A program made the position numbers and the translations under genes. Positions 7,597 through 18,100 of a DNA stretch of 58,154 bases are shown piece by piece. The notes under the pieces are model-generated. The model searched no databases. It was not told the DNA's origin and saw nothing but the letters and a program-made list of their open reading frames with translations. This stretch comes from a virus, in the IMG/VR virus record IMGVR_UViG_3300046692_000249, positions 1 to 58,154 of that record; one strand, 5' to 3'. The first letter of the stretch is position 1, and every line of letters begins with the position of its first letter.

Positions 7597-7943
7597 GTCA
7601 GATAGATCTCGGCTTCCTGCTCTGCAGGGTCATGGCCGAGTATGGCTACACCGTCGAAACCGTCCTCAAGCTACCGATCAAGCAGTTCTGGTTCATCTCG
7701 AACATGGTTGATCGCTTGAGGGCAGAAAAGGATCTCCGGCAGATCCAGTTATTGGCATCGGTGACGACCAAGGAAGCCTACACGGAAGCCTTCAAGTCAC
7801 TGAACAACCAGGCCGGCCAGGTCTACGTGTTCGAAAAGGAAATCCCGACGGAGATCCGCATCGACCCCGCAACTGGACTGGATCCTGAATTCGATCGTGA
7901 GGGTCTGCGGGCACTGAAGATGAATATCGCTGCTGGCCGCTGA
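7240..7943 (+). CDS. tail assembly chaperone, -1 frameshift product (gpGT-like)
   Basis: Predicted product of a -1 slip on GGGAAAG: codons 7240-7578, then 7578-7943, 234 aa in all. After the slip the frame reads GTC CGC GCA... without a stop through to the downstream frame, whose own ATG is at 7632. The T-like part (from 7632, about 103 aa) starts AEYGYTVETV. I see no good ribosome-binding site for independent initiation at 7632, which supports frameshifting. The slippage itself is inferred. Confidence 0.65.
7572..7578 (+). other. programmed -1 frameshift site GGGAAAG
   Basis: Canonical X-XXY-YYZ heptamer, phased as G GGA AAG in the chaperone frame (codons 112-113), 16 nt before the zero-frame stop. 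Confidence 0.75.
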
Positions 7944-7945
7944 CC

Positions 7946-7963
7946 TAAGTAATTACTTACTTA
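7946..7963. promoter_or_regulatory. operator-like dyad, copy 4
   Basis: TAAGTAA-TTAC-TTACTTA, perfect arms, extended by a C:G pair. It fills the gap between the chaperone stop and the tape-measure start and touches the ribosome-binding site, so there is no room for a promoter downstream. Confidence 0.75.
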
Positions 7964-7973
7964 GGATTTGAGA

Positions 7974-10900
7974 ATGACGGCTATTCGCGTTGAACTTCAG
8001 CTGGCAGACGGCTCCTTTACCTCGGGCATGCTCCGGGCAGGGCAGTCGCTTGCGCAGCTCCAGGCGCAGCTCGTTCGCACCAACCCTCAGCTTGCAAACG
8101 TGGCAGCGAATGGCGGAAACGTCATTCGCTCCATGACTGGCATGGACAGCTCTACCAAGGGCTTTCTGTCCACCCTTCGCGACGTGTCGATCGTCACCGG
8201 CCTGGTATCGATGGGACTGTCGAAGATGTCCGGCGCGGCTAATGGCTGGGTTGGCGACATCGTCCGCATCAATGCGGAAATGGAAAAGCTGAACTTCCAG
8301 ATGCGGGCGATGGCGACTTCCGCCGACCCGATGAAGGAAGCGGCCGACAACGTGAAGTATCTGCGCGAGCAGGCGGCTCAGATGCCGTTCTCGCTGCGAA
8401 CCATCACTTCCGGCTTCGTCAAGCTCAAGGCAACCGGCACGGACCCGATGAACGGCTCGCTGAAGGCGATCGCCGATGGTATCGCGTCGTTCGGCGGTTC
8501 CGACGAAGCCTTTAACCGCACCATTCTCGGTATTACCCAGGCGGCCGGTAAGGGCGTCCTGCAGATGGAAGAGCTGCGTCAGCAGATCGGCGAATCCATG
8601 CCGAACGCGATGCAGCTGCTTGCGCGCTCGATGGGCCTGTCTGTCGGTCAGCTTGCCAAGGAAATCTCCACCGGCACGGTAGCCTCGCGCCCGGCTTTGG
8701 AGAAGCTCTACGATGAGCTTAACCGCGTCTACGGTGGCACCTCGCAGCGCATGATGCGCACCTTCTCGGGCCAGCTCACCCAGCTTCATACCAACCTGCA
8801 GAACCTTGCCACCAATGAAGGCGGCAGTGGCTTCTTCGATCAGGTGAAGGGTCAGCTCCAGGACATCAACCGGTTCCTGGCAAGTGATATGGCAAACCAG
8901 TTCGCGACCAGGCTCGGCAATGCCCTGTCCTCGGTCGTCCAGGGTCTGCGCACGGCAATCACCACGATCTGGCAGTTCCGCGACGAGATCACCCGCGTCG
9001 GCGTCATCATCGCCGGCGGCCTCGGTATGCTCGCACTTGCCCGCGGTATCCAGTCGACGACGGCTGCGATCACGGCTGCCGGCTTTGCCTGGAAGATCTT
9101 CCGGACCAACATGGCCGAGGCTGTATCCAACATCACGCTTGGAGTGACCGGCTTCCGGAACATGACCACGGCTACGACCGGCCTGTCGTTCGTGCTGATG
9201 GGTATGCGTGGCGCGTTCGGAGCGATCCTGACCGGCTTCACGGCCTTTGCGCCGCTGATCGTCGGTGTTGGCGTCGCGGCTTATACGGCCGGCGAATATT
9301 TCGGCCTGTTCAAGGATCGCGTCGGCGACGCCTACGAGGAGCTGAAGAAGTTCGGCGCCGAGTCCGAAGCCATTGCCCGCAAGACGGTCGAAGCCAAGCG
9401 CAACCAGCTGCAGGAACGCCTCAGCTCGATGCAGAACGCCCGCGCTCTGGGCGGCCAGGGCTGGGATGACAAGATTGCCGCGCTCCAGAAGGAGATGGAA
9501 CAGTTCGAGGTCGAGAGCCCGAAGTTCGTCCAGGACGCGGCCAAGAACGAGAACAACAAGAAGCTCGATACCTACAAGGCAGGCATCCAGGACGCTGTCG
9601 CTGTCCAGCAGCAGGGCTACGAGAAGCTCCAGAAGGAGCGCGACCAGCAGTTTGACGACGATCTCGCCAAGACCGGCGAGCACGAAGAGTCGAAGGCTGA
9701 GATCACCAAGAAGTATCAGGATGATCTGCGGGAGAACCAGAAGAGCCTCTCCAAGGCGATCATCAAGGAATACGACAATCGCCTCGACGCGCTGAACAAG
9801 GCGCTGACCACCGCGTCTGGCTCCGAAAAGGAGCTGATCCAGCAGCAGATCGCCTACGTCAACAGCCTGCGCAACCCTGAATACCAGCGCTTTCTCACCC
9901 TGGACGACAAGACCTTCAGTGTCGACCACACCTCGACCGGTGCGAACGAGACCAAGGATGTCAACCGCGGCAAGAAGGCGCTCGAGGAGCTTCAGGCCGA
10001 TATCGCCAAGATCCAGGCGAACATGAACGGCGCGTCCGGCGCTGCCGCTGAAATGGCCGAGAAGATCGCGGCCAATGACTTCGGTTCGATCAAGGAAGGT
10101 GGCGAGGATGTCGCCAGGCTCCACGATCAGCTGATGGCTGCTGCCGAGGCGAAGGAAACCCTCGACAAGGCCATGAAGGGTAACCAGAAGGCCGACCGTG
10201 ATCTGGAGAATGTCCAGGAGGATATTCGCGAGCGCGAAATGAAGCTCCTGGAGCGTCAGCAGGGCAGGGAGCTCAACGACGCCCAGAAGATGCGCCTGCG
10301 TCTCGACAACGGTGGCTACTTCGCCCTCGGTCCCTACGACAACATCAAGAAGGCACTCGGCGAAGTCGTCGGCGCCATGAACGCCCAGGGTATGGCTGCC
10401 AACCAGGTTGGCACGGTCATGCGCGAGAACACGTTCAGTAACGAGACCGTCAAGCACGTCGACACCGTCACCGATGCCATCGGCCGGCTGAGCGGCGCTA
10501 TCCAGGGCGTCGGCACGTCGCTGAATGGTCTGAACTTCGCCGACATCGGCAAGGGCCTTCCTGCGCTGAATAGCTTCCAGGGCGGCGCTCTGCAGGGAAT
10601 GGCTGGCTTCACCGGCCTGCCGACCAGTGGCGCAAACCTGATGTCGAAGAACATGGATACCTTCGGCGATCCCCGCGCTTCCGGTTGGAAGGACAGCAAT
10701 ATCACGTCGATCATGGCCTCGAACGGCATGACCGTGCAGGTCCACAAGGCGGCTGCGGACGCGTTCAAGGGCTTCCTCGATGAGCTGATGGCGTCCGGCT
10801 ACAAGGTTAAGTCGGTGGGCGGCTATAGCCTTCGTGACAAGGTCTCCGGCAAGGGCCTCTCCGAGCATGCGTTCGGCAATGCGATCGACATTAATCCCGA

Positions 10901-12590
10901 GCAGAACCCTTACGGCAAGTCGCTCGTCACCGACATGCCGGCCAACATCCGTGAGATGGCTGCCAAGCACGGCCTGTCCTGGGGCGGCGACTGGAATTCC
11001 GTCAAGGACGCGATGCATTTCGAGTGGAAGGGCGGCGCTAGCCCTGGCACGCGCCAGGAGCAGGCACCGGCGCCGCAGCTACAGCCGGCTAGCCTTGTGC
11101 AGTTCCAGCCGACCGTGATCGACGCTCAGATCGAAAAGACCGAAGACCTTCGCAAGTCGCTTGATGAGGCCGACAAGAAGTATCAGGAGCTCGGCAAGCA
11201 GACCAACGACGCCGATCTGGCCGACTGGATCAAGCAGACCTCGACCGAGACGAAGAGTCTCGGCAAGGACGCTGATGATACCGGCAAGCGCTATGACGCT
11301 CTGGTCAAGGCCATCGCGGGCGGCAAGTTCGGCGACAGCGCCGAAGACAAGAACCCCGAGGCAGCGCGCTACAAGGACGCGATCGCCGCGGCGAAGGCAT
11401 ACGACGCCGTTGCCAAGGATGTCGATGAGAAGAAGAAGCTTCGGACCCAGACGGATCGCGATACCGAAAGGCTCGAGGAGGATCGCCTTGAACTCAACCG
11501 GCGCCTGGCTGAAGCTCAGAAGAAGGTCTCCAATCCGGACTACATCAAGGACTCGTCGGCCCTTGAGGAGCTGACCACCCGTCTCGACGCCTACATCGCC
11601 AAGACCAAGGAGCTCTATGGCGAAGACAGCACCGCATATCGCCAGGCGCTAGAGACCAAGACCAACATGCTGCGCTCGCAGTCCCAGCTCGACAGCGCCG
11701 TCACCCAGACGAAGCTCGAGAAGGAACGTCGCGACACCGAGAGCACGCTGCTCACCACGACGCAGATGCGTCAGCAGGAGATGCAGCGCAAGATCGCCCT
11801 TATCGACCAGGCCACGCAGGAAGCGATTGCTGCCGGCGAGGATGAGATCGAGGCGACCAGGCGTGGCGAAGCTCAGAAGGCGGCTATCCGTGCACAGTAT
11901 GCGCAGGAAATGTCGCCCATGCAGAAGCAGTTCAAGGAGTGGGGCGACCTGCAGGGCAACCTGGCGCAGGCGTCGGCCCGCTGGATGGATTCGCTGGCGG
12001 ACGGTATCGGCGGCCTTATCACGGGCACCGGCGACCTCCAGCAGGCTCTTCAGGGTATCCTGAAGGACATCGTCAGCATGGGCGTCAAGTATATGATGTC
12101 CGGCATGTTCTCCGGTAAGGGCGGTGGCGCTGCTTCCGGTGGCAAGAAGGGCGGCCAGGCTGCGCTTGCTGCAGGTGGTAAGGGCGGCAAGGGTGCCGCT
12201 GTCGGCCTCTTCCACACGGGCGGCATTATCGGCGCGGGCGCTCGTCCGTCCAAGATGCTCTCGGCCGCTGCGTTCCACGGCGCGCCCAAGTTCCACACGG
12301 GCGGCATCGTTGACAGCCTGCTGCCTTCCGAAGTGCCGATCATCGCCAAGAAGGGCGAGGGTGTCTTCACGCCTGATCAGATGGACGCGATGGGCGGCTT
12401 CTCCCAGAACCAGCAGATCGTCATCTCGTCGCCGATCACCGTTCAGGGCTCGGCCGGCTCGCCGGAACAGAACCAGGATCTCGCAAAGAAGATGGCCCGC
12501 GAATACGAGCGGTCGATGCGTGGCGTCGTCGCTGAAGAGATCCGGAAGCAGACGCGTCCGGGCAATTACATGAACCAGAGGAGCCGCTGA
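7974..12590 (+). CDS. tape measure protein with embedded M15-type peptidase
   Basis: 1538 aa from ATG 7974 (TAGGA upstream). It sets tail length and is ejected on infection. Visible parts: an N-terminal tape-measure domain to about residue 250; hydrophobic segments near 340-360 and 405-440; long charged coiled coils at 450-850 and 1040-1340; and a M15-like (VanY/endolysin) peptidase domain near 920-1025 with SEHAFGNAID (His965, Asp972) and MHFEW (His1015), the zinc-binding pattern. The C terminus has two FHTGG motifs (residues 1413 and 1440) typical of this class. The peptidase would open peptidoglycan during DNA entry. Tape-measure role is firm; peptidase activity rests on motifs. Confidence 0.88.
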   Translation: MTAIRVELQLADGSFTSGMLRAGQSLAQLQAQLVRTNPQLANVAANGGNVIRSMTGMDSSTKGFLSTLRDVSIVTGLVSMGLSKMSGAANGWVGDIVRINAEMEKLNFQMRAMATSADPMKEAADNVKYLREQAAQMPFSLRTITSGFVKLKATGTDPMNGSLKAIADGIASFGGSDEAFNRTILGITQAAGKGVLQMEELRQQIGESMPNAMQLLARSMGLSVGQLAKEISTGTVASRPALEKLYDELNRVYGGTSQRMMRTFSGQLTQLHTNLQNLATNEGGSGFFDQVKGQLQDINRFLASDMANQFATRLGNALSSVVQGLRTAITTIWQFRDEITRVGVIIAGGLGMLALARGIQSTTAAITAAGFAWKIFRTNMAEAVSNITLGVTGFRNMTTATTGLSFVLMGMRGAFGAILTGFTAFAPLIVGVGVAAYTAGEYFGLFKDRVGDAYEELKKFGAESEAIARKTVEAKRNQLQERLSSMQNARALGGQGWDDKIAALQKEMEQFEVESPKFVQDAAKNENNKKLDTYKAGIQDAVAVQQQGYEKLQKERDQQFDDDLAKTGEHEESKAEITKKYQDDLRENQKSLSKAIIKEYDNRLDALNKALTTASGSEKELIQQQIAYVNSLRNPEYQRFLTLDDKTFSVDHTSTGANETKDVNRGKKALEELQADIAKIQANMNGASGAAAEMAEKIAANDFGSIKEGGEDVARLHDQLMAAAEAKETLDKAMKGNQKADRDLENVQEDIREREMKLLERQQGRELNDAQKMRLRLDNGGYFALGPYDNIKKALGEVVGAMNAQGMAANQVGTVMRENTFSNETVKHVDTVTDAIGRLSGAIQGVGTSLNGLNFADIGKGLPALNSFQGGALQGMAGFTGLPTSGANLMSKNMDTFGDPRASGWKDSNITSIMASNGMTVQVHKAAADAFKGFLDELMASGYKVKSVGGYSLRDKVSGKGLSEHAFGNAIDINPEQNPYGKSLVTDMPANIREMAAKHGLSWGGDWNSVKDAMHFEWKGGASPGTRQEQAPAPQLQPASLVQFQPTVIDAQIEKTEDLRKSLDEADKKYQELGKQTNDADLADWIKQTSTETKSLGKDADDTGKRYDALVKAIAGGKFGDSAEDKNPEAARYKDAIAAAKAYDAVAKDVDEKKKLRTQTDRDTERLEEDRLELNRRLAEAQKKVSNPDYIKDSSALEELTTRLDAYIAKTKELYGEDSTAYRQALETKTNMLRSQSQLDSAVTQTKLEKERRDTESTLLTTTQMRQQEMQRKIALIDQATQEAIAAGEDEIEATRRGEAQKAAIRAQYAQEMSPMQKQFKEWGDLQGNLAQASARWMDSLADGIGGLITGTGDLQQALQGILKDIVSMGVKYMMSGMFSGKGGGAASGGKKGGQAALAAGGKGGKGAAVGLFHTGGIIGAGARPSKMLSAAAFHGAPKFHTGGIVDSLLPSEVPIIAKKGEGVFTPDQMDAMGGFSQNQQIVISSPITVQGSAGSPEQNQDLAKKMAREYERSMRGVVAEEIRKQTRPGNYMNQRSR

Positions 12591-12943
12591 TGGCGCTGCC
12601 GACCTTTGAACCGCCCGTCGGTCCCTCGCCGGGCACTGCTCACAAGCCGACCGTCAACCTTTGGGAGTCGGAATTCGGCGACGGATACAGCCAGACCATG
12701 CCGAAGGGCATCAACCACATCAGGAAGACCACTTCCCTGAAGTGGGAGACGCTGACCTACGACGAGATGCGCGAGATTGTCGATTTCTTCGAAGAACGGC
12801 AGGGCTCGAAGGCATTCTGGTTCAAGCCGTTTGGCGAACCCCTTCGCGTGAAGTGGACCTGCAAGGAGTGGGACTATGTCACCAACGGTGGCATCTGGTC
12901 CGTCTCGGCCAACTTCGTCCAGAGCTACACGACCGAATTGTAA
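12590..12943 (+). CDS. minor tail protein, gpM-like
   Basis: 117 aa, ATG 12590 overlapping the tape-measure stop (TGATG). Matches the phage minor tail protein M family: N-terminal FGDGYSQ and a central region around FWFKPFGEPL, then an aromatic-rich C terminus. It would act at the tail tip with the L, K, I and J homologues that follow. Confidence 0.8.
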   Translation: MALPTFEPPVGPSPGTAHKPTVNLWESEFGDGYSQTMPKGINHIRKTTSLKWETLTYDEMREIVDFFEERQGSKAFWFKPFGEPLRVKWTCKEWDYVTNGGIWSVSANFVQSYTTEL

Positions 12944-12969
12944 GTGTTTCCTTATCTAGGGCTTGCAAG

Positions 12970-12987
12970 TAAGTAAGCACTTACTTA
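12970..12987. promoter_or_regulatory. operator-like dyad, copy 5
   Basis: TAAGTAA-GCAC-TTACTTA, perfect arms, flanked by one extra G:C pair. It lies 27 nt before the gpL-like start, splitting M from L. Confidence 0.8.
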
Positions 12988-13014
12988 CAATTGGGCTTCA
13001 TTAAAGAGGCCCGA

Positions 13015-13722
13015 ATGTCCGTTCAGTCTGAAGCTCAGTCGCTTTCGCCGTCTGCCATCATCTCGCTGTTCACCATCGACGCTTCGCCGATGGGCGGCCC
13101 GCTGATGTATTTCGTGCAGGGCTCGGAGAACGACGGCCCGGTCGTCTACAACAGCATCGAGTATCAGCCCGTCGACGTTCAGTTCGAAGGACTGGAAACG
13201 TCCGGCGCCGGCGCGCTGCCGCAGCCGAAGATTCGCATCTCCAACGTCGACGGCATGGCCCAGGCCCTGGTCTCGACCTATGGCGAGCTACTCGGCTGCA
13301 CGCTCTACCGCGTCCGCACCTACAAGCGCTTCCTCGACCACCAGCCCGACGCCGACCCGGAAGCTTTCTATGGCCCCGACATCTTCCGCTTTGAGCGCAA
13401 GACCTCGGAAAACGGCGTCTTCATCGAGTGGGATCTGTCTGCGTCGATCGACCAGGAAGGCAAGATGCTGCCTGGCCGCACGGTTATCCGCAACACCTGC
13501 CTGTGGCGCTACCGCTACTTCAACACCCTGACCGGCACCTTCGACTACTCCAAGGCGCAGTGCCCTTACACGGGCGGCCGGTATTTCGACATCAACGATG
13601 CAGAGGTTAGCGACCCGTCCAAGGACATGCCGTCGCGCCGGCTCAACTGCTGCCGCACCCGCTTCGGCCGCGGCAATCCGCTGCCCTTCGGCGGCTTCCC
13701 TGGCGTCCAGAGGATCTCCTAA
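13015..13722 (+). CDS. minor tail protein, gpL-like (metal-cluster type)
   Basis: 235 aa from ATG 13015, with AGAGG upstream; an earlier TTG at 12991 lacks a ribosome-binding site. It resembles lambda gpL: N-terminal beta domain, then a C-terminal cysteine domain with NTCLW, AQCPY and a Cys-Cys pair in LNCCRTRFGRG. In lambda gpL, four C-terminal cysteines hold an iron-sulfur cluster at the tail tip. The spacing here is compatible with the same; cluster binding is inferred. Confidence 0.75.
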   Translation: MSVQSEAQSLSPSAIISLFTIDASPMGGPLMYFVQGSENDGPVVYNSIEYQPVDVQFEGLETSGAGALPQPKIRISNVDGMAQALVSTYGELLGCTLYRVRTYKRFLDHQPDADPEAFYGPDIFRFERKTSENGVFIEWDLSASIDQEGKMLPGRTVIRNTCLWRYRYFNTLTGTFDYSKAQCPYTGGRYFDINDAEVSDPSKDMPSRRLNCCRTRFGRGNPLPFGGFPGVQRIS

Positions 13723-14505
13723 ATGATGAAGTTTGCACTCGCTTTCGAGGATGCGAAGGCTCACGCGCGTCGGGTCTATCCCGAGGAAAGCTGCGGTCTG
13801 ATCGTCGGTGAAAGGTATATCGCCTGCGAGAACGTCGCGGCTGATCCGACCACTCACGTCGATGATCCGAACTGCTCCTGCCGCAGGTGCTCTTTCGAGA
13901 TCTCGCCGTCCGTCTACGTCACCCACGCCGACAACATCGATGTGGTCGTGCATTCGCACCCGGACGGCCCCTTCTATCCGTCGAAGGCCGACATGGAATG
14001 CCAGGTCCAGACCGGTAAGCCCTGGGCGATCATCACCCTCGACGAGGAACGCGTTGCCGACAAGCCGGTGATCTGGGGCGGCGACATTCCCGAGCTCCTC
14101 GGCCGTCAGTTCATGCACGGCGTCACCGACTGCTATGCGGTCATCAAGGACGCCTACGCGCTCGGCAAGGACGCGCTCGAAAAGCAGGGTATTCCCGGCT
14201 GGCCTTACGATCCGATCATTCTGCCTGAGTTCCCGCGCAGCGATGCCTGGTGGGAAGTCGGCGAGGATCTCTACATCGACAATTTCGCCAAGGCCGGCTT
14301 CGTGGAGAGCACGGACACGCCGCAGCCCGGCGATGTCTTCCTGATGAAGATCCGCTCCTCGAAGGAGAACCACGGCGGGCTTCTCGTCGGTAACGACCTC
14401 ATCGTCCATCACCTGCCCTCGCGCATGTCGCGCCGTGAACCTGCCGGGCTCTGGGGCCGGCAGGCAACGCGTTGGCTTCGCTACAAGGGGAACGCCCATG
14501 CGTAA
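13723..14505 (+). CDS. tail tip peptidase, gpK-like (JAMM + NlpC/P60)
   Basis: 260 aa. Residues 1-125 are a JAMM/MPN+ domain: Glu in PEESCG and HSHPDGPFYPSKAD (HxH...S..D). Residues 130-260 are NlpC/P60-like: catalytic Cys in VTDCYAV and His in ENHGG, with VHHLP following. This is the lambda gpK layout, a peptidoglycan hydrolase plus isopeptidase-like module at the tail tip. The first of two adjacent ATGs is used, 8 nt after AGAGGA. Confidence 0.85.
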   Translation: MMKFALAFEDAKAHARRVYPEESCGLIVGERYIACENVAADPTTHVDDPNCSCRRCSFEISPSVYVTHADNIDVVVHSHPDGPFYPSKADMECQVQTGKPWAIITLDEERVADKPVIWGGDIPELLGRQFMHGVTDCYAVIKDAYALGKDALEKQGIPGWPYDPIILPEFPRSDAWWEVGEDLYIDNFAKAGFVESTDTPQPGDVFLMKIRSSKENHGGLLVGNDLIVHHLPSRMSRREPAGLWGRQATRWLRYKGNAHA

Positions 14506-15148
14506 GGTCATCCTGCACGGTTCCCTCGGCGACAAGTATGGCAAGGAATTCTGTCTCGACGTGCGCACGGCCGGCGAGGCTGTCCGCGCGCTCGCGGCCA
14601 ACTTCCCGATGTTTATGAAGGATCTGCGCGAAGGCGCCTGGCATGTCGTGCGCGGCAAGAAGATCGACAGCGGTCTCGCGCTCGATGAAACCCAGATCAG
14701 CGGTTTTCGCCTGGGCAAGGGTGATCTCCATATCGCGCCGTTCGTCGCCGGCTCCAAGCGGGGTGGCCTGCTCAAGGTGGTTCTCGGCGTCGTGCTGATC
14801 GGCGCAGCATTCGCATTCACGGGCGGCGCGCTGGCGACCACGATCGGCGCTGGCGCGATGGGCTCTCTCGGCATCACCGGCACCCAGGTTGCGCTCTTTG
14901 GCGCGGCAGTGGCGCTTGCCGGCGTCTCATCGCTGCTCTCGCCCGAAGAGAAGGCCAAGGAAGAGGACGGCTCTCAGTCGTTCACCATGTCCGGGCCTGG
15001 CAACACCTCAGAGCAGGGTGCTCCGGTCCCGCTTGTCTACGGCGAGGTCATCACGGGCGGCGTCCTGATTTCGGGCGGCATCGACATCGAGCAGATCGCC
15101 GTCACCGGCGACGGTGGTGGGTCTGTCGGCAGCGGAGGCAAGAAGTGA
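14498..15148 (+). CDS. tail assembly protein, gpI-like
   Basis: 216 aa from ATG 14498 (AAGGGG upstream), overlapping the gpK-like stop by 8 nt. N-terminal ubiquitin-like beta-grasp region, then two hydrophobic stretches (residues about 86-110 and 120-147), then a Gly-rich C terminus with PVPLVYGEV, the usual gpI pattern. In lambda it is needed for tip assembly and is thought to be processed. The J homologue starts inside its stop (GTGA). Confidence 0.8.
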   Translation: MRKVILHGSLGDKYGKEFCLDVRTAGEAVRALAANFPMFMKDLREGAWHVVRGKKIDSGLALDETQISGFRLGKGDLHIAPFVAGSKRGGLLKVVLGVVLIGAAFAFTGGALATTIGAGAMGSLGITGTQVALFGAAVALAGVSSLLSPEEKAKEEDGSQSFTMSGPGNTSEQGAPVPLVYGEVITGGVLISGGIDIEQIAVTGDGGGSVGSGGKK

Positions 15149-18100
15149 TCAATATCCTCTCCCACGGCGACACCGCGCTCGCGACCCAGGAAATCGTCAA
15201 TTCCCAGCCGGCGCGTATTCGCGGCTTCAAGGGCAGCAGCAAGGGCGGCTCCGGCGCAACGAACGACGGTAATACGCTGCGCTCGCGCGCGAACTTCCGA
15301 CTGGTCGAGGCTGTCTCCGAAGGTCCGATCTGGGGTCTCGTCGATGGCGCCAAGTCAATCTTCTTCGACCAGACGCCGCTCCTCAACGACGACGGCACCT
15401 ACAACTTCAAGAACATTTCGCTGATCGCTCACAAGGGTCTGCCTGACGAAGGTTATTTCAACGGTCACACTGCCGTCGAGACGCCGGTCAACGTCGAGGT
15501 CCAGGTCAAGAATTCGCTCGGCCCGACGGTGCGCACCATCGTCGACGAGAACGTCGACGCCGTCCGCGTCATCATGCGCATTCCGTCTCTCGTCCAGCAG
15601 GACAGCAAGGGCGGGCTGAAGAAGACCTCGGTCTCCTACGCGATCGATGTGCGCGCCAACAATGGTGGCTGGACGCAGGTCGTCGTGCAGGATCTGTCCA
15701 ACCAGAAGACGCTCTCGCCGGTCCAGATCGATCACCGTGTTCCCCTGCCGCTGAATGGCGCGCCCTGGGACGTGCGCGTGCGCCGTCTGACGGCCGACTC
15801 CACCGACGACAAGCTTCAGAACGATACCTATTGGGAGGGCTACGTCGAGCTTGTCGAAGGCAAGTTCATCTACCCGAACACGGCTGCCTTCGCGATCTCC
15901 GGCTCTGCTGAACAGATGGGATCGAACATCCCGCCGCGGTCCTATCACATCCGCGGCCTGCTGGTGAACGTTCCGTCGAACTACAACCCGCTGACGCGCG
16001 CCTATACCGGCATCTGGGACGGCACCTTCAAGATCGCCTGGACGAACAATCCGGCATGGGTGTTCTACGATCTGCTGGTCAACGACCGCTACGGTCTCGG
16101 CGAATTCATCAAGCCCGACATCGTTGACAAGTGGTCGCTCTACACCATCGCGCAGTATTGCGACCAGCTCGTCAAGTCCGGCTTCAAGAACGGCGACACG
16201 GGCGCGGATCTCTATGAGCCCCGCTACACCTTCAACGGCGTCATCAACACCAAGGATGAAGCCTTCTTCGTGCTGCAGTCGATCACGAAGGCATGGCGCG
16301 GCATGGGCTATTGGGCACTCGGCCAGGTCTTTGCGACCGCTGACATGCCGCAGGATCCTGTGCGCCTGGTCACGCCGGCAAACGTGCTGGGTGGGGAGTT
16401 CGAATACGGCGGAACGGCGCTCAAGGCCCGGCACTCCGTCATCATGGTCAAGTGGAACAATCCTGACGACTTCTATCGGCCGGACACCGAAGTCGTCATC
16501 GATAGCGAGCTTCTCCACAAGTATGACTGGCGCGACAAGACGCTCCAGCTCACCGGCTGCACCTCGCGCGGCCTCGCGCATCGTTACGGCAAGTGGGTAA
16601 TCGATACCGAACAGCACGAAACCGACACGCTCACTTATCAGGCGAGCTGGGATCATGCCGAACTGCGGCCTGGCGAAATCATCGCTGTCTCGGATCCTCG
16701 CAAGGCGCTGATCCGCGCGGGCGGGCGCATTGTCGATCACAGCGGCCTGACGGTGACGCTCGACGCGGACTTTGAATACACCGAGGGCGCAACCTACCAG
16801 CTCATGCTGACGCTGCCGTCGGGTCAGGTCGAGACCAAGCCGATCCTTGCCTTCCTGGACGCTCGCACGGTTCGTCTCTCCTCGGGCTTTTCCGCTGAAG
16901 CCCAGCCCGACGCGGTATGGACGATCAAGGGCACGGACATCACGCCGCGGCTCTATCGCGTCATCTCCGTCGATGAGACGGACACCAACGTCTTCAAGAT
17001 CACGGCACTGTTTCACGATCCGCTGAAGTATGCGCGCATCGAGAAGGACATTGTTTTCGAACCGCTGCCGTATGATCGGCCGGACAAGAAGGCCATTCCG
17101 CCTTCGAACCTCCTCGTGCGTGAGACTGGCTATGTTACGGGCGGCCAGACTTTCCATTCGCTGACGGTCTCCTGGACGCCGCCTCCGAATACGCTGGTGC
17201 GCGGCTTCGTCGTCGCCGTCGATGCGCCGGACGGCGATAGCTTCGTCATTGGCTCGACCAACGAGACCTTCATGGAGCTGCTGACGACGAGGGGCGGCAC
17301 CTACAAGTTCTATGTCCAGACGATCAGCTACACCGGCCTGGTGTCGGATCCTGCAACCATCGAATTCGAGGCAGTCGGCCCGGAGGGCTATCCGATCCCG
17401 ACCGTCACGGATCTGGAACTGGTCGACGATCCGACGACCTCGAACTTCACCGGCACGGATCTCCGGGTCCGGTGGAAGAACAACTTCGCGCTGTCGGCCA
17501 ATGGCGCCCTCGAGCACGTTGCCTCGCCGCACTACAGTCACAACACGGTCAACGTCTACCACAACGGCACGGGCGCGCTGCTGCGCTCCGAGCGCATCAC
17601 GTCTGAGACCTATACCTACGATCTTGGTTCGAACCGCGCCGACTGCAAGAAGCTGGGCTATTCGACCCCGACCCGCGCTGTCCGCATCGAGGTTAGTGTA
17701 ACCGACGTTTTCGCCCGCACCTCGAATGTGGTCGATCGCGTGTTCACCAACCCGGTCCCGCAGGCGATCGCGCCGAGCTACACCGTTGCCGCGTCCACGA
17801 TCTTCCTCGGCTTCAATCAGCCGGCCGATCCCGACTATGCCGGCTATGTGCTCCTGCGCTCCAAGACCTCGGGCATCGATGTAACCGACGAGCCCTATTA
17901 CGACGGCCAGGCCAACCCGCTGACCGTTCCGGGCGAACCGAACACGACCTATTACTTCCGCATTGCCGCATACGACGCCTTCGGCAAGACGGGCCTCAAC
18001 TGGTCGACCGAATTCGAAATCGCCACGCACACCGACAGCGTCGACTTTGAGGCGCCTGCGGTTCCGACCGGCCTCGCTGCAACTTCGGTCATCCGCGCCG

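Noticed and set aside
7953-11018. 1021-codon open frame antisense to the tape measure
   Set aside because: Shadow of the tape-measure codon pattern; the plus strand carries clear tape-measure and M15 motifs.
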